From the NCBI RefSeq assembly GCF_003144195.1, contig NW_020290001.1:1-64000 (forward strand): a stretch of 64,000 bases of DNA. The letters are read 5' to 3'. The notes under the pieces were generated by a model. That model did not search any database. It was not told the DNA's origin and was given only the letters and a program-made list of their open reading frames with translations. A program made the translations under genes and the position numbers. The stretch is from Ceraceosorus guamensis. Lineage: Eukaryota; Basidiomycota; Exobasidiomycetes; Ceraceosorales; Ceraceosoraceae. Below, one piece after another: positions 10,204 through 21,195 of the stretch (positions are counted from its first letter, which is position 1; every line of letters begins with the position of its first letter).

Positions 10204-13156
10204 ATGGACCTGCGCCCACCAAGTCGAGAAGGTCTGGCCCGAGGAGCTACCCGATCCGCAAGTCGAGCCGCGCCTTCTTCCACCCTGCCACGGCCGTCCA
10301 GCGCAAGTAGGGGCTCCACCGCTGCAGGCAATGCTGGTGCTACTTCTCGCTTCGGTTTCTCTGGTGCAGGTGGTACTCTACCACCCAGCGGCGCGGGCAA
10401 AGTGACCAGATCGGGAGGGCTTTCTTCCAAGAGGGACGCGGAGAGCGCTGGATTGGAAGATGCAGCTGGTGAGTGCATCAGGGCATCCTCCACTGAGACT
10501 GCTTCAGAGACATAACAGATCCTTCGTGCGATGCTGTGAATAGGTCCGAGTCGAAGACCGGCGGCTGCTCGCACCTCGGTGCTCAGATCTTCAGTGTCCG
10601 CATCCAACAATCCTTTGAGCGCCTCCACTGGTCCTTCCTCGAGCATACCTCCCTCCCCTGCCAAGATTCTCGAGTCAGAAATGGTCAAAACGGAGCTGGA
10701 AAGGCAGAGGCTGCTGCACGACCAGTCTTACGAGAAGCTTGAAGCGCTCTTTGTAGAGAAAGATCTGGAGGTGCAAAAGCTTCAGAGGGAAAAGGTGGAG
10801 ATCTTCAGGAATTGGGAGGATCAGGTGGAGGAGCATAAAGGCAAAGAGAGTGCCTGGAAAGAGACCAAGGTGAGCTGCCTCGGTATGAACCCTTCCGATA
10901 CGCGCGCCGACACCTTGTACTGTCTGGCAGGCGAGATTGGAGCAGGAAGTCTCGGCGTCGAGAAAGAGCGGGACGGCCGCGTCGAATGACCTCGCGCTGC
11001 TGCAGACGAGACACGATAGCCTTGCGCAGCAATCAAGGACAGAGGTGTCCCAGCTGAAGCAGAGACTCATCGCGGCTGATGGGGAGAATGCAGAGGCGAA
11101 AGAGCTCTGGAAACTGGAAAGAGCGGAGAGGGAACGGCTTACGCAAGAGTGGCAGAAGGAAAAGGAAGCGTTGGTCGGTGGAAAGGTCGCGGAAGCAACG
11201 AATCGAGAAGAGGATCGAAAATTGGCCGATGAGCTGCACAAACAAGTCAGTCATGTCAGACAGCTGGAGTCCACTAATTTGCACTTGGAAAATGAAAACA
11301 AGAGGTTCAGGAGCAATCAAGCTTCCATCGAGGTGCTGCGTGAGGAGAAGCGTGCGCTGGAAGGACGTCTTGCTAGATTGCAAGACACCGACAAACGCCT
11401 CGCCGAAGCGGAAGTGCGAGTGATGCAGCTCGAAGATGAGAAGGAGAATTGGTAAGTGCAAAGCCTTCAATCACGCGCTCATTGTGCTGACAGAGATGAG
11501 TCGCCTTCAACTTTCAGGTCGAAAGAGCTCAAAGAAGGTTCTGTCGAAGCATACACGAAGGCATACATGCTAGCGAGCGATGCGACGCCCAGCTCGAGTT
11601 TGCCCACGATCGATGCCCCGCCATCCCTCACACCTGATAACATCGCAGGCTTTATCGCGACGCTCCGAGGCTCATGCGAAGGCTTCAAGCAGAGACTCGT
11701 TCATGTCCTGTCGAAATTTGAAGCGGCTCAAATCACTTCCCTGGAAGCTCAGAAAGAGGCGGAAAGCTTGAGAGGGGACTTTGAGAAACTCAGGGAAGAA
11801 AAGGATGCTCTTAGCTTGGCCAAGCTGCGCGCCGAAAAGATGGAGCAGAGCGCTCAAGAGGAAGTGAAGCGTCACAAGGCTATCTTTGTGAGTGTAGCTC
11901 AGCAAATGATCTTTGCCGGCTACGTAATTCATCGACGAAATTCATCGCCTCTCTCTACTTCGATCTGCAGGACACGTATGAGATGGAAGCTGCCAATCAC
12001 TCGGCTACGTACGACCGTGGCAACGCTGAGCTCGTGTCGGAGCTCGAGGCGGCTGTGCAAAGACTTCAGACGGAATGCAGCGAGCTCAGTGCTGAGCTTG
12101 AAGCGGCTAGAGCACAGGTTCTTGCCGCATCCAGTCGAGCTGTTCCCGAAGACAGCAAAGAGCGCGAGTTGGCTCAAGCGCAACTGCAGCAACTGCGCCA
12201 AGGTGAGTCCCTTTCCGGCTTTCCGGCGCGCGGTGAGCGTCGTCAACTCATACAAACGACAACCATGGGAACAATGCAGAATTGGAGCAGGGACAAGTGG
12301 CACACAGTCAGCTTGAGAAGGAGTGCGAACGCCTGGGCAAGGAGAACGATGATATTTGGAGACGTTACATGGGAGGAGAACATGCCAAGACGCTTCGAGT
12401 GCTCGAGATGCCAGCTAATCCAGCTGCTCAGAAGATGGACTTGAGTCGCAAACGGATCGAAGCGCTGCAGAGCGAGAATGAGAAGCTGCTGGGCCGCGTG
12501 GCGGAGCTAGAGCGGCTTGAAGGAAACGGTGCGCAGCAGGGCGATGCTGCTTCTGTTACGGCAGCTGAGACGATGACGATCGTCAAGGAGCTCAAGTCAT
12601 CTATCGAGGCCAAGGATAAGGCTCTACTTCGATTGCGCCAGGTCTGTATCACAACCAGCATGCTATCGCAGCTTCGTGAAGCGCTCAAAGACTGACAATC
12701 ACCTTGTGCGCGCACTCGCAGACCTTCAGTGCCAAAGCGCGAGAGTATCGACAAGTTTTCGAAGCGCTCTTCGGGTACAAGTGCAAATGGGAGATGGACG
12801 GCCGGGTCAAGTTGACTTCCAGCTTTGCAAGGTCTAAGCACGGAACGACTTTGATCTTTAGATCGGAGGCCAATAATGTTGGCGAGATGAAGGTGACGGG
12901 CGAAGCGCTGAGAGGCATGGCCGATGTGGATAGCTTGAGGAGGTATTGGCTGGAGGGGCAGTATAACAGCGTGCCGTGCTTCTTGGCAGCGCTCAACATT
13001 TCGTGAGTATGCGGTGACACTTGCGCGATGCATAACTATTCGGGCTTACTGGATGGTATGGCTTGCGGCAGACTTTTCGAAAACACCACGCGCGCACAAC
13101 TTGGCGGATGGGCGCCTGCTGATCCGGCAGAAGCTCAAGAGGAGGAGGATTCATGA
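10204..13156 (+). CDS. MAD1: Spindle assembly checkpoint protein Mad1
   Basis: Coiled-coil protein of the nuclear pore and unattached kinetochores that recruits Mad2. Eight exons (10204-10468, 10544-10869, 10931-11451, 11518-11887, 11971-12202, 12280-12641, 12722-13002, 13072-13156) give 813 residues. A Ser/Ala-rich head (1-130) is followed by long coiled coil (about 140-690). The Mad2-interaction motif is visible as RVLEMPANP at residues 611-619, matching human KVLHMSLNP. The C-terminal globular domain starts after RLRQTFSAKAREYRQ and carries VKLTS and a SVPCFLAALNIS strand. The last exon was accepted because reading past the TGA at 13004 through a GTGAGT intron gives SLFENTT, parallel to the ELFSRQT end of human Mad1. 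The Bub1-binding RLK motif is RLR here (689-691). Confidence 0.92.
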
Positions 13157-14478
13157 GCGGAAGACTAGTCGCACAATTAACAAGAGTGAAATCACATGTC
13201 GGGTTCAAGAATGACTTGCCCGCTCTAGCCTTCAGTGTCTGACATGAAGCGTGAAACCAGGTCTCGCCATGCACAGCAGCTGCATGTGGCCAGCACGGAG
13301 GTCGATGCTGCATCTATCTCGATCTTGAAATGCGACTCGACGTCTATAGAGGTGCCATGCTAGGCCGCCAACATATCTATCAGAAGCTCCTCGAGAGTCG
13401 CCGCGGCCGGGACTTATACACAGAGGTCAATCTGCAAGAGCAGCTGCGCTCGGCATGCGCTGCCATGTGTATCACTTCTCTCAAAGCCATGTGAGTCGTG
13501 TCTCACCCTGGCCGAGTTTGCATCGAATGCGCCCTCAATCGATCACGCATGCTGCTGGATGGCAATTGCCATGGCGGCAGCCATGCAATGTCACAATTCT
13601 GCGCGTTGGTGAAGGGTGTCTTTCACGAAACGAATGAATCAAGGACCATGCAACGACCACCGCGCGTCTCGACCGCCATTTGATTTGTCTGCAAATTTAA
13701 AGAGTGGTATAGGTCAGTGACTATGACCAATCATGCTGCACGCACTCAATTAAGACTCGAGACTGACTATAATACATGCTGCTGCTGCGTGCTCTGCCTG
13801 GAAGAGGTTGATTTGTCGCCAAAAGACAAATTTGGGCACACTCGAGACTCACTCAAGACTGTATAGATGACTCCATGCTGTTGCTGCTGCTATGCTCTGC
13901 CTGCTGATGACGACGCGCGCCTAGCAGAGGTCAATCTGTCGCCAGCGCAGGGGACCCGCGAGCAGCGGCTGCCGTCTTTTACGACACATATCTATATATA
14001 TACTTGGGTACACGCATCTTATATGAAGCACAACCAGGAGAGGTCCACGGCCAAAGACAACAAGTCCTACAGACCACCACGCACGACGGTGGCTTGCACA
14101 GCAGATCACACGGCGAATGCAACAGTCACAGTCAAGGTCCGGAGTGGCATAACTTTTGATGCTGTTGGCGGCATTTCTTTTCAGCATTGACGATTGCACG
14201 TACGCTCCCCATCCAAATCCGGAGAGCTTTGCCGGCTCCAGTCGACTGGTGCGCCAGATTGAGTAATTCAGCTGTTCGTCTTCACCCACCTCAGTAGGAC
14301 GTCCACACGCGGTTGAGCACTACGGCTGCCTCTGAAATCAGTGAGGTTGCGGCTCGACCCTTGCCTCCCAATCCCAACGGACCAATTAAGCAGGCCGGCC
14401 GTGCACTCAGCACCGCTAAACGTCGGCTTGGCACAGCGATCATTTGCTGACATTCATGATTCGGTCCCGATCGCGATC
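13157..14478. other. Intergenic spacer with an imperfect local duplication
   Basis: 1.3 kb without a supportable gene. Two segments (about 13741-13822 and 13855-13945) share CATGCTG(C/T)TGCTGC, GCTCTGCCTG and an AGAGGT(T/C)(G/A)AT(T/C)TGTCGCC tail, so they look like a diverged local duplication. GACTC/GAGTC words lie at 13745-13765 and 13840-13862. The 3' end is the upstream region of the first DUF7918-like gene. Confidence 0.4.
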
Positions 14479-15649
14479 ATGAAGCACAATGAGCACGAAG
14501 TCCAGGTGGTGGTCGATGGGACGCCCTTAGAAGAGTTCAACGTGGACGAAAAGTTCGATACTGTCACCAATACTTGGACGTACACTGGCGAAATTGCGTA
14601 CACACACGATAAGAACTTTCAGTTCCAGATGCTTTATACTGCTCAAAAGCAAGGCCATGGCGTGAAGTACGACGCGTATGTCGACGGTCAGGCGGCGTGT
14701 GACCTGATCGTTATAGGGAAGCTCGATGAGGTCACCACAGAGTGCATCGAAGGATTTGAGCAGCCTGGCTCCGTGCGACCTTTCCGTTGGACTCGTCTCG
14801 GGCTAAGACAGAGTGAGGATGTGGCACTGCATTCCGTTAGAGTAACACGATTCACACTCAGCTCAATACCGATTGTCTGCCCCTACCCAAACTTAGACGC
14901 CCCAGTCTCTTCAGATTCAGAGCCTCCGTCGGATGTAGGCACGCTGTCAATGCTGCTAAAACCTCGGCGCAATTGCGTCTACACAGGCAACCCCTTCACC
15001 GCGTATTCGGACAAGCCATTCAACCCTGCTGCACGCAGTCCCTCCTCAACAGCCATCAAATTTGCTATTGTGACTTGCGATGACCCTATAGCCTCGCGTT
15101 TCATCACAATCGATAGCCGGCCTGATCGCACACGGCCTCGTGTGGTGATGCGATGGACATACATGTTGAGGGATTTGATTGTGGAGAAGCGCCGACAGGG
15201 CGTGCAAGAATCCGCTGGACGCGAGGGGAAAGCGCCGACCGCCGCGGGAGTAGGTGGCTTAAGCATTGCGAGCCGATCCAGAGTGCTCTCAAGTGCTGAC
15301 ACCCACATTTGACCATGCGCCTGCTTATTGCCGAGCGGCCTAGCAGAAACGCAAGCGGGACATCAATGACGTAAGTGTGCGGTCCAGTATCGACATTCGG
15401 TAGGCTATCTTGCAAATCACTTACACTACCCTCTTCGCCCCGTAGGAAACCGAGCGCCTGCAAGCCAGACTTCTACAACTTAAGCAAGAGCTCGAAGAGC
15501 TCGAGCCTTCGGTGTCCCGCGTCAAGCAAGAGAAGAATACTAGGAGCCTCTCTCGAGCCAGCACCTCGAGCATCCGAAGTGTCCCACCCCCAGAGCGTAC
15601 CGGCGAGCTAATGTCAATCGATCTGACTGGAGGCGACGAAGAAGATTGA
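14479..15649 (+). CDS. DUF7918-like protein, paralogue 1 (tandem copy)
   Basis: Three exons (14479-15282, 15347-15370, 15446-15649) give 343 residues. The N-terminal domain (about 1-110) has VVVDGTPLEEFNV, EIAYTHDKNF and PFRWTRLG, the features shared with the other two copies in this window; a second block is PRVVMRWTYMLRDLIVEKRR. A 24-nt exon encodes a basic KRKRDIND patch (likely nuclear signal). The last exon encodes a coiled coil with LKQE (288-291) and VKQE (302-305), then ends MSIDLTGGDEED. I chose the ATG at 14479 because the paralogues start there; an in-frame ATG at 14341 would add 46 unrelated residues. The first donor (AGA|GTGCTC) is weak and is inferred from the paralogues' gene structure. 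Function unknown; the tail suggests SUMO binding (inference). Confidence 0.8.
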
Positions 15650-16707
15650 AACCGGTCTTTGAAGTCGGGGGACTGCTGGATTGTCGGGATCAACACATGA
15701 AGCACTGGGTCGCAAGACGAAGTAGCCCCAAAAAATTCCCGTGACTAGGAATAGGGAGGAAGCAGAACTTGCGAGCTGCCAGTAACGATACTCTGCCACC
15801 GCAACGCAGAGTGCTCAACGATGTCCGGTAACCTCGAATCAAACCTTGCCTTTTCGCCATGTGTCTCGGCGCCCAAAACTTCCACTAGCTCCGAAGCGGC
15901 CTTCGTCGCGCCAAAAGCGGCTCAGATGTCGCCGACCCGCACAGCAAGTAGGTCCCTTTAGTCAAATCCTAATCCATCACAGTCCTGCCCAGGACATGGG
16001 ACTTCAGCACATCGGTGCAACGCAGCACGTTCCGAGCCATCCACGCGCTTGAATCTTAAGCATCTTCCTTGATCAAAGTGTGCTCTTGGTGATTTCGCTA
16101 CTGTGCACCTGTGTCCTCTCCACCTTCTAAGCTTGATTCTGCTGCTGCGTGGTGAGCTCAAGTAGAGAAAGTCGTTGGATCAAGAATGTGTATGCGCCTT
16201 CAATCGATGGTACTCTTGATTCAAGACCGAAGCTGCATGCTGTTCCATACAAAGAAGCAAAATGTGACCACGTGATCGTTTCGCAGGCGCTTTTTTTGGT
16301 GTAGGCGCGCCTCCCCGCACTCACGACTCATGCAAGCAGCTTAAAGAAATCAGAATCGTGAATTAAGCGCGCGCGCATGAACACGACGCGCCGGGACGTG
16401 GGCGTACTCGTGACTGATAAGCTCAAGACTCGTGCATGTTAATTATACATCATGACCCTCACATCCACACACATACATCCATCCCCACAGAGATCCATCC
16501 ACGCACCGAAATCCATCCATCAGCCAAGTGCATCCATCCGCCCTCTTCTGTTTCCTCATTTGAACAGCTTGTACACAAGATCTGGCACTCGGAATTGCTG
16601 GATGAACCCAGCCCTCCCGGGCCTTGAAAGGCTCTGAGTCAAGGAAGCTCGAGTGAAGGAAACTCTGACTCGCGCACGCAGTGCATACCCCATCCTCCGT
16701 CGGCATC
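15650..16707. other. Spacer between the tandem DUF7918-like genes
   Basis: 1.06 kb. It holds a CATCCA-rich low-complexity stretch (about 16456-16532), GACTC/GAGTC-type words (16320-16335, 16408-16435) and a 47-codon frame at 15821-15961 without recognisable features. No gene is called. Confidence 0.45.
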
Positions 16708-17922
16708 ATGAAGTACGGAGAGCATCAAGCGAGTGTGATGGTGGATGGGAAGGCGCTTGAAGAGTTCAATGTGGAGCATACCTACGACAAGAACACAAAT
16801 ACGCACACGTGCACTGCGGAGATCGCTTACACTCACAACGCGAACTTTATCACACATCATACCTATTCTAAGGAAAGCAAGGATCAGACTGTCACATACT
16901 TCTTGTATGTTGATGGCCAGTGTGCGCACAGTCACATTTGCACCCAGGACGCAGGTCAGAGGGAGGGCTATATTAAGGGGTTTCGTACCGCCAGTCATGG
17001 TTACAAGCCGTTCAGGTGGTCTCGCCTGGCACACCGAGCGGGTGAGCAGTACCGACGAGGGCAGCTGTTTGGTGCATCGCTGAGTGATCGGCTGACTCTT
17101 TACGAGGTTTCTCGTTGTGTCTCAGATTTTGAGGACGAAACCTCGACATCGTCACTTCCTCTTCAAGCAGGGACCATCAAGCTCCATATCGAGCCGCGAA
17201 AGAATCTCAGCGAGCGACCGGCGATAATACCCGCTTCCGACGGCCCACTGGATGCGACTGGCCTGCAACCTTCCAAGGGCATGATCAAACCGGCGCTGGT
17301 CGGAGCCGATGCAGAAGTCGCGCAGAAAACTCCGTTACGCTCCTTCGCGAGCGACTACGACCCATCTCGCCCTGTTGTTGTCATGATCTGGAAATACATG
17401 TTGCGTGATCTTATCGTCGATCGATCACAAGGTAGTCGATCCGCAACATTGGGCGCTCCCTCGAGCTCGTCCGCCTCCAATCACTCGGCAGCAAGCAATG
17501 CTCAGGTGCGTCACACGTCAAGTTCCCGAGCCGTCGTGTAGCTCCGTCGTCTTTCGGTTGACCTCGCCCGTCTCGCATGCTGGCATTGTATCAGTCTCCG
17601 GTCAAGCGCAAACGCGAGCTGGATGAGGTGAGCATGGCAGCAAGATTAGGAAAAGGGAGTTTTCGAACCCTACTCACGTCTCTCTTGAATGCTATCCTTT
17701 CTTCAGGAAGCTGAACAGCTTCAAAGCCGCTGGGCAGCCATCAAGCAAGAGCGTTTGCAGCTGCGCGAGACTACTGCTAATGTGAAGCCAGAGGCCGAAC
17801 ACCGCGTGCGATCCAGAGCAGGTAGCAACGCCAGCGTGCAGAGCGTTCCGCCACCAGTCAGAGAGCGCACTGGCCAAAGCATCTCCATCGATCTTACCGA
17901 GCTTGATGACGATGACGAGTGA
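16708..17922 (+). CDS. DUF7918-like protein, paralogue 2 (tandem copy)
   Basis: Three exons (16708-17505, 17595-17627, 17707-17922) give 348 residues with clean GTGCGT, GTGAGC and AG junctions, all phase 0. It aligns by eye with paralogue 1 along its whole length: VMVDGKALEEFNVEH, EIAYTHNANF, KPFRWSRL, IKPALVGAD, then RPVVVMIWKYMLRDLIVD. The short middle exon encodes SPVKRKRELDE, and the last exon a coiled coil with IKQE (289-292) and VKPE (303-306), then SVPPP and the terminal SISIDLTELDDDDE. The 33-nt middle exon and both intron positions are shared with paralogues 1 and 3. Biochemical function is unknown. A basic patch, two SUMO-acceptor-like sites and a SUMO-interacting-like tail point to a nuclear, SUMO-linked role (inference). 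Confidence 0.85.
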
Positions 17923-18425
17923 GAGCACCCGAAGCATTCAGAGGTCTACTCGGCTTACAGTCAATCAGTGAGCTCTTCTTACGACGCTAGCAGAAGCAGC
18001 TTTCATGCTAACGGCTGCATTCTCGTCCTGCCATCAGACCACTTGCATTTTGAAGTTCGACACGACTCAAGCCTTTGCGTCATGGTCTGAAGCAAATTTC
18101 GCCGTCGTCATCAAGAATCACCTCCCAGCAATTCCTGTAATGTCATCAAACATCGCCCAGTCATCTGTCATCAATCACCAACTCAAGACCCCATTTCGGC
18201 CCAGCCACAATTCACATTTTCGCTTCCCATCATCAGTCACCTTTTGTCAACCAGAGTCGTGCCAGTGCGCCGGCAACTTGATTCGCTTTCGAGTCCAGAT
18301 TCTCATTTTCGTAACGTGATCTGCCGGGTACAGCTCGTGACACTTAGAAGGGGACATTCGGGACGCCGAGAGTACCGTACTTGAGGCGGCGATTCGGCGA
18401 GAGCAGGTGACGCGCGGACATGTAC
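17923..18425. other. Convergent spacer between DUF7918-like 2 and FTR1
   Basis: 500 bp between two 3' ends. CATCA-rich on the plus strand (18100-18240). No reading frame or RNA gene seen; it should hold both polyadenylation regions. Confidence 0.45.
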
Positions 18426-19909
18426 TCAGGCAGATACGGATGCGTTGGCGTTGCTGCTTGGTTTGACGCCTCTGACTTTCCGAACCACCTTTGCCAGCCT
18501 TCCCTCCTTCCAAGCGGCATAGCCAAGGTAAGCAGTGATGGCGAGCCAATAGAACACATAAGCCAGTACCGAGCCGATCGTTGCAGTGTTGTTCCAGCCG
18601 ACCAGACTGTTGAGGATACCCCACCCACCAGAAGAAGTCGTGTCTTCAGGGTTGCAGCAGTCCAGATGCCAGACGTAGTCCTTGTAGTAGTATGAACCTG
18701 GACCGCTACCTGATTCGGCTGCTGCGTCACCTACCAGCTTGACGTAGCGGTAGAATTGGAGGTAGTACACTGCTCGGGATGCCATACCTGCTGCGATGAT
18801 GAGGAGGGCGACGGTGGAGAGGATCAAGAAGCTGTGTGCGGGGAAAAGGGTTAGCGTGGTGCGATAGAGCAATAAAGATTGATCCGTGGGCTGACAGACT
18901 CACAACCGGACTTGTTTGCCTACGGAACCAGCGCGGAATACGATGGCGCCTACCAGAAGACCTGCTGCGATACCTACAACAGCAGGCAGCGGGATGCTAG
19001 TGGCCGGCAGACCAAGCGAAACGCCTCCTATGAAGACGACACCTTCAAGGCCCTCTCTTAATGTGGTGACTAGAGGGATGAAGAAGAGAGCCAGGGCGCC
19101 CTTCTTGCCTTGGCGAAGTGGTTGAAGCGCGGACTTGAGCTTGGTAGCAAAGCCCTTGCTGCGATGCTGAGAGTCGTCGACGGATTGTCCGGATACTTGA
19201 GGCAAGGTGGAAATCTCTTGAGGCTGCTCCAAATTCTTTTCGGCCTCACTAGCGGGGGATTTGCCCTCCGATGCCTCCTCGCTGCCAGCTCTTGGGCTCA
19301 AACCGCTACCTTCACCGTGCTTGTCCGCTCTCACATCGGCAAACGCGTTTCTCAGCTTGCGTCTCCACTTTGCTCTGGAACGGTCTGCCCTCAGGATGGC
19401 TAGACTCATGGGAGTGATGAGAAGTACGGCGATGAGGTTGAATATGCCTTCCCACAGCTCTTCGGCTTTGCCATACAGATCGTTGGCTTGAGTGTAGAAG
19501 ACGGCAAGGAAGGCGGCTCCGATGCAGAAAGCGATGAACAGACCGGAGAGGGCGCCGAGGATGACCTGCAGCAGGGAAGGAAATGCGGTGAATGCAACCC
19601 GAGCATCAAGTCAGCTAGTCGGTCGCAGGAGAGGTGTGGGCGGTGAGCACGACTCACGATCCATCTGAGCTTCGTCACGAGCGATTTGCTCTCGTCTTGC
19701 GACCTGCCCGTAGCATTTGCCGCATCGCTCTCTTCTCCATCCGAGCTCTTGTCATTCGCCTTGACCTTGGACTGTACGCGACCAGTGTTGACCAGCGTCT
19801 CCAACAGACCGCTCAGTATGCCGATGACCAGCGCCGCTTCGAGCGATTCTCTAAAAGCGATGAAGAAGATGGCAGGTGCGAAGACCTTGTTGCCGGTTGG
19901 GGACGACAT
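18426..19909 (-). CDS. FTR1: High-affinity iron permease Ftr1
   Basis: Plasma-membrane permease that takes up Fe(III) made by the ferroxidase Fet3. Three exons (19658-19909, 18904-19565, 18426-18831) give 439 residues, close to the 380-420 typical of fungal Ftr1. Both REXXE iron-binding motifs are present: RESLE at 20-24 in the first membrane helix and REGLE at about 254-258. Other membrane segments include FIAFCIGAAFLAVFYT, FNLIAVLLITPMSLAIL, GIAAGLLVGAIVF and FLILSTVALLIIAAGM. A hydrophilic insert of about 90 residues rich in Ser, Glu and Gln separates the two halves. The C-terminal region has the DYVWHLDCCNPE and GWNNTATIGSVLAYVFYWLA segments typical of the family. It sits next to an OPT gene and 5.4 kb from FET3, as expected for a co-regulated iron uptake locus. 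Confidence 0.96.
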
Positions 19910-21195
19910 GTTGCCTCTGCAGACGACGGAAAGTTGGAGTGTTGTTGGCCTAACACACGAGCGGAGATGTCGATGGATGACGAGCGAGTTAAATGGAGGA
20001 AGTTTGTCGCGACTCTTTGAACATTAAGATGCTGCTGGCAAGAGAGTGCAGCGCGCCGGGACTTGAAGAAGCGCCGATGAAGTTAGAAGCGTCCAGGGCA
20101 CAGGTCCGCTGCAAGAGCGCAAATTTCGCTCGTCAGATTTGGGCGGGTTTGCGAGCAACAAATCCAAAGACGCGCGAGGCTCGGGCTTCTTGATTGGCGT
20201 GCGGCCAACGATCGAGCGCAGTCATGCAAGTAAGTGGTGATGAGCCGAAAAGGTGGGAGAAAAAGTCGAGTCGCGTGATTATCAGCGAAATCAAGAGATC
20301 AGATGGTCGGTCGGTCGGTCGAGGCTGAATGCTGTTCAGTCTCGGCGCGCGGTATAGAATGCAGAGGCCTAATCGTGCAGATCAGCAGTAGTAGTCGTGA
20401 GCAGTCGTGAGCAGTCGTGAGCAGCCCATCTCGTCTCCTGCTTTTGTGGCTGATACGAGGATTTGTCAGTGACCAGTGGAGATTGGCGGCGGATCGAAGC
20501 GCTTCTTTTCCCTCCTTCGCCGTTGTGAAGGTCTGGACCGCGGTAGGCAAAGGAGTGAGAGAAAGCTGCGCTCTGCTTAGCGCAGAACACGACCAGATGA
20601 GAATCCGCTGCTGCATGCACACCGATGTACACGGTGCGGCATGCCTTTTGGCCCGTTCAGGCAAGCCGCCGGGCAAGATCGCTGCTGCTGCTGCGCTGCT
20701 GGTCCCTGCCTGCTATAGATGCGTTGCACGTAGCCCCCGACGGGTTCCTGCGGCTCAAAGATGCATGCTAAAGCTTATGTGCAGCGGGACCGTCGGAGTT
20801 GGTTGCCCCCATCAGATAAAGATCCAGCGGGTTGCGGCGGACTCCAGAGCGGCAAACTTTCAATTGTAAACTTGAATAAGAGGTGGCATGGCGCGCACTC
20901 GACCTCTGTAGAAAGCGTTTCACGCACGCACGCGCACAGACATCACAGGTCGGACTGATATGTATCTGCACTGAAAACATGAGTGTGCCCTGCACAGGGC
21001 GAGCAGGGGCACGCATTCTTGGTGACCCAAGCGTTTGCGGGTGCGAAACAAGGGCTACACAAAGGTTATCCATCTATCTTGTTTGCCTAAAGCGGTTGAA
21101 GGTATCGTACTCTTTGCTGGATCGAAGGCGATTTGCAAACAAGTCACGAGGCGCGTGTTCATGATCTCATGGCAAGTTGTCGAGGACGCGAAATG
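19910..21195. promoter_or_regulatory. FTR1 upstream region
   Basis: 1.3 kb between the FTR1 start and the OPT stop. It contains a TGATAA on the minus strand at 20279-20284 and an ATCAGATAA at 20811-20819. It also has (GGTC)4 at about 20305-20321 and a threefold 10-bp repeat GCAGTCGTGA at about 20391-20420. No gene. Confidence 0.5.
20811..20819 (+). promoter_or_regulatory. Candidate iron-GATA-factor site ATCAGATAA
   Basis: The nine bases match exactly the ATC(A/T)GATAA core recognised by fungal iron-responsive GATA repressors (Sre1/Fep1 class; Urbs1 in smuts binds GATAA-type sites). It lies about 0.9 kb upstream of FTR1. A nine-base match by chance in 64 kb is possible, so its function is inferred from the neighbouring genes. 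Confidence 0.45.

Noticed and set aside
14341-14478. Upstream in-frame ATG for DUF7918-like 1 (46 extra residues)
   Set aside because: The other two paralogues start at the position equivalent to 14479, and the extra stretch has no counterpart.
15614-15799. Minus-strand frame with a hydrophobic start overlapping the end of DUF7918-like 1
   Set aside because: Runs antisense over the well-supported last exon and its 3' flank; hydrophobicity is a by-product of the opposite strand.
15821-15961. 47-codon frame (starts MSGNLESN) between the tandem DUF7918-like genes
   Set aside because: Too short and without motif, splice continuation or signal peptide to support a gene.
17655-17680. B-box-like GGGTTCGA on the minus strand in a DUF7918-like intron
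   Set aside because: No cloverleaf; lies inside an intron of a coding gene.
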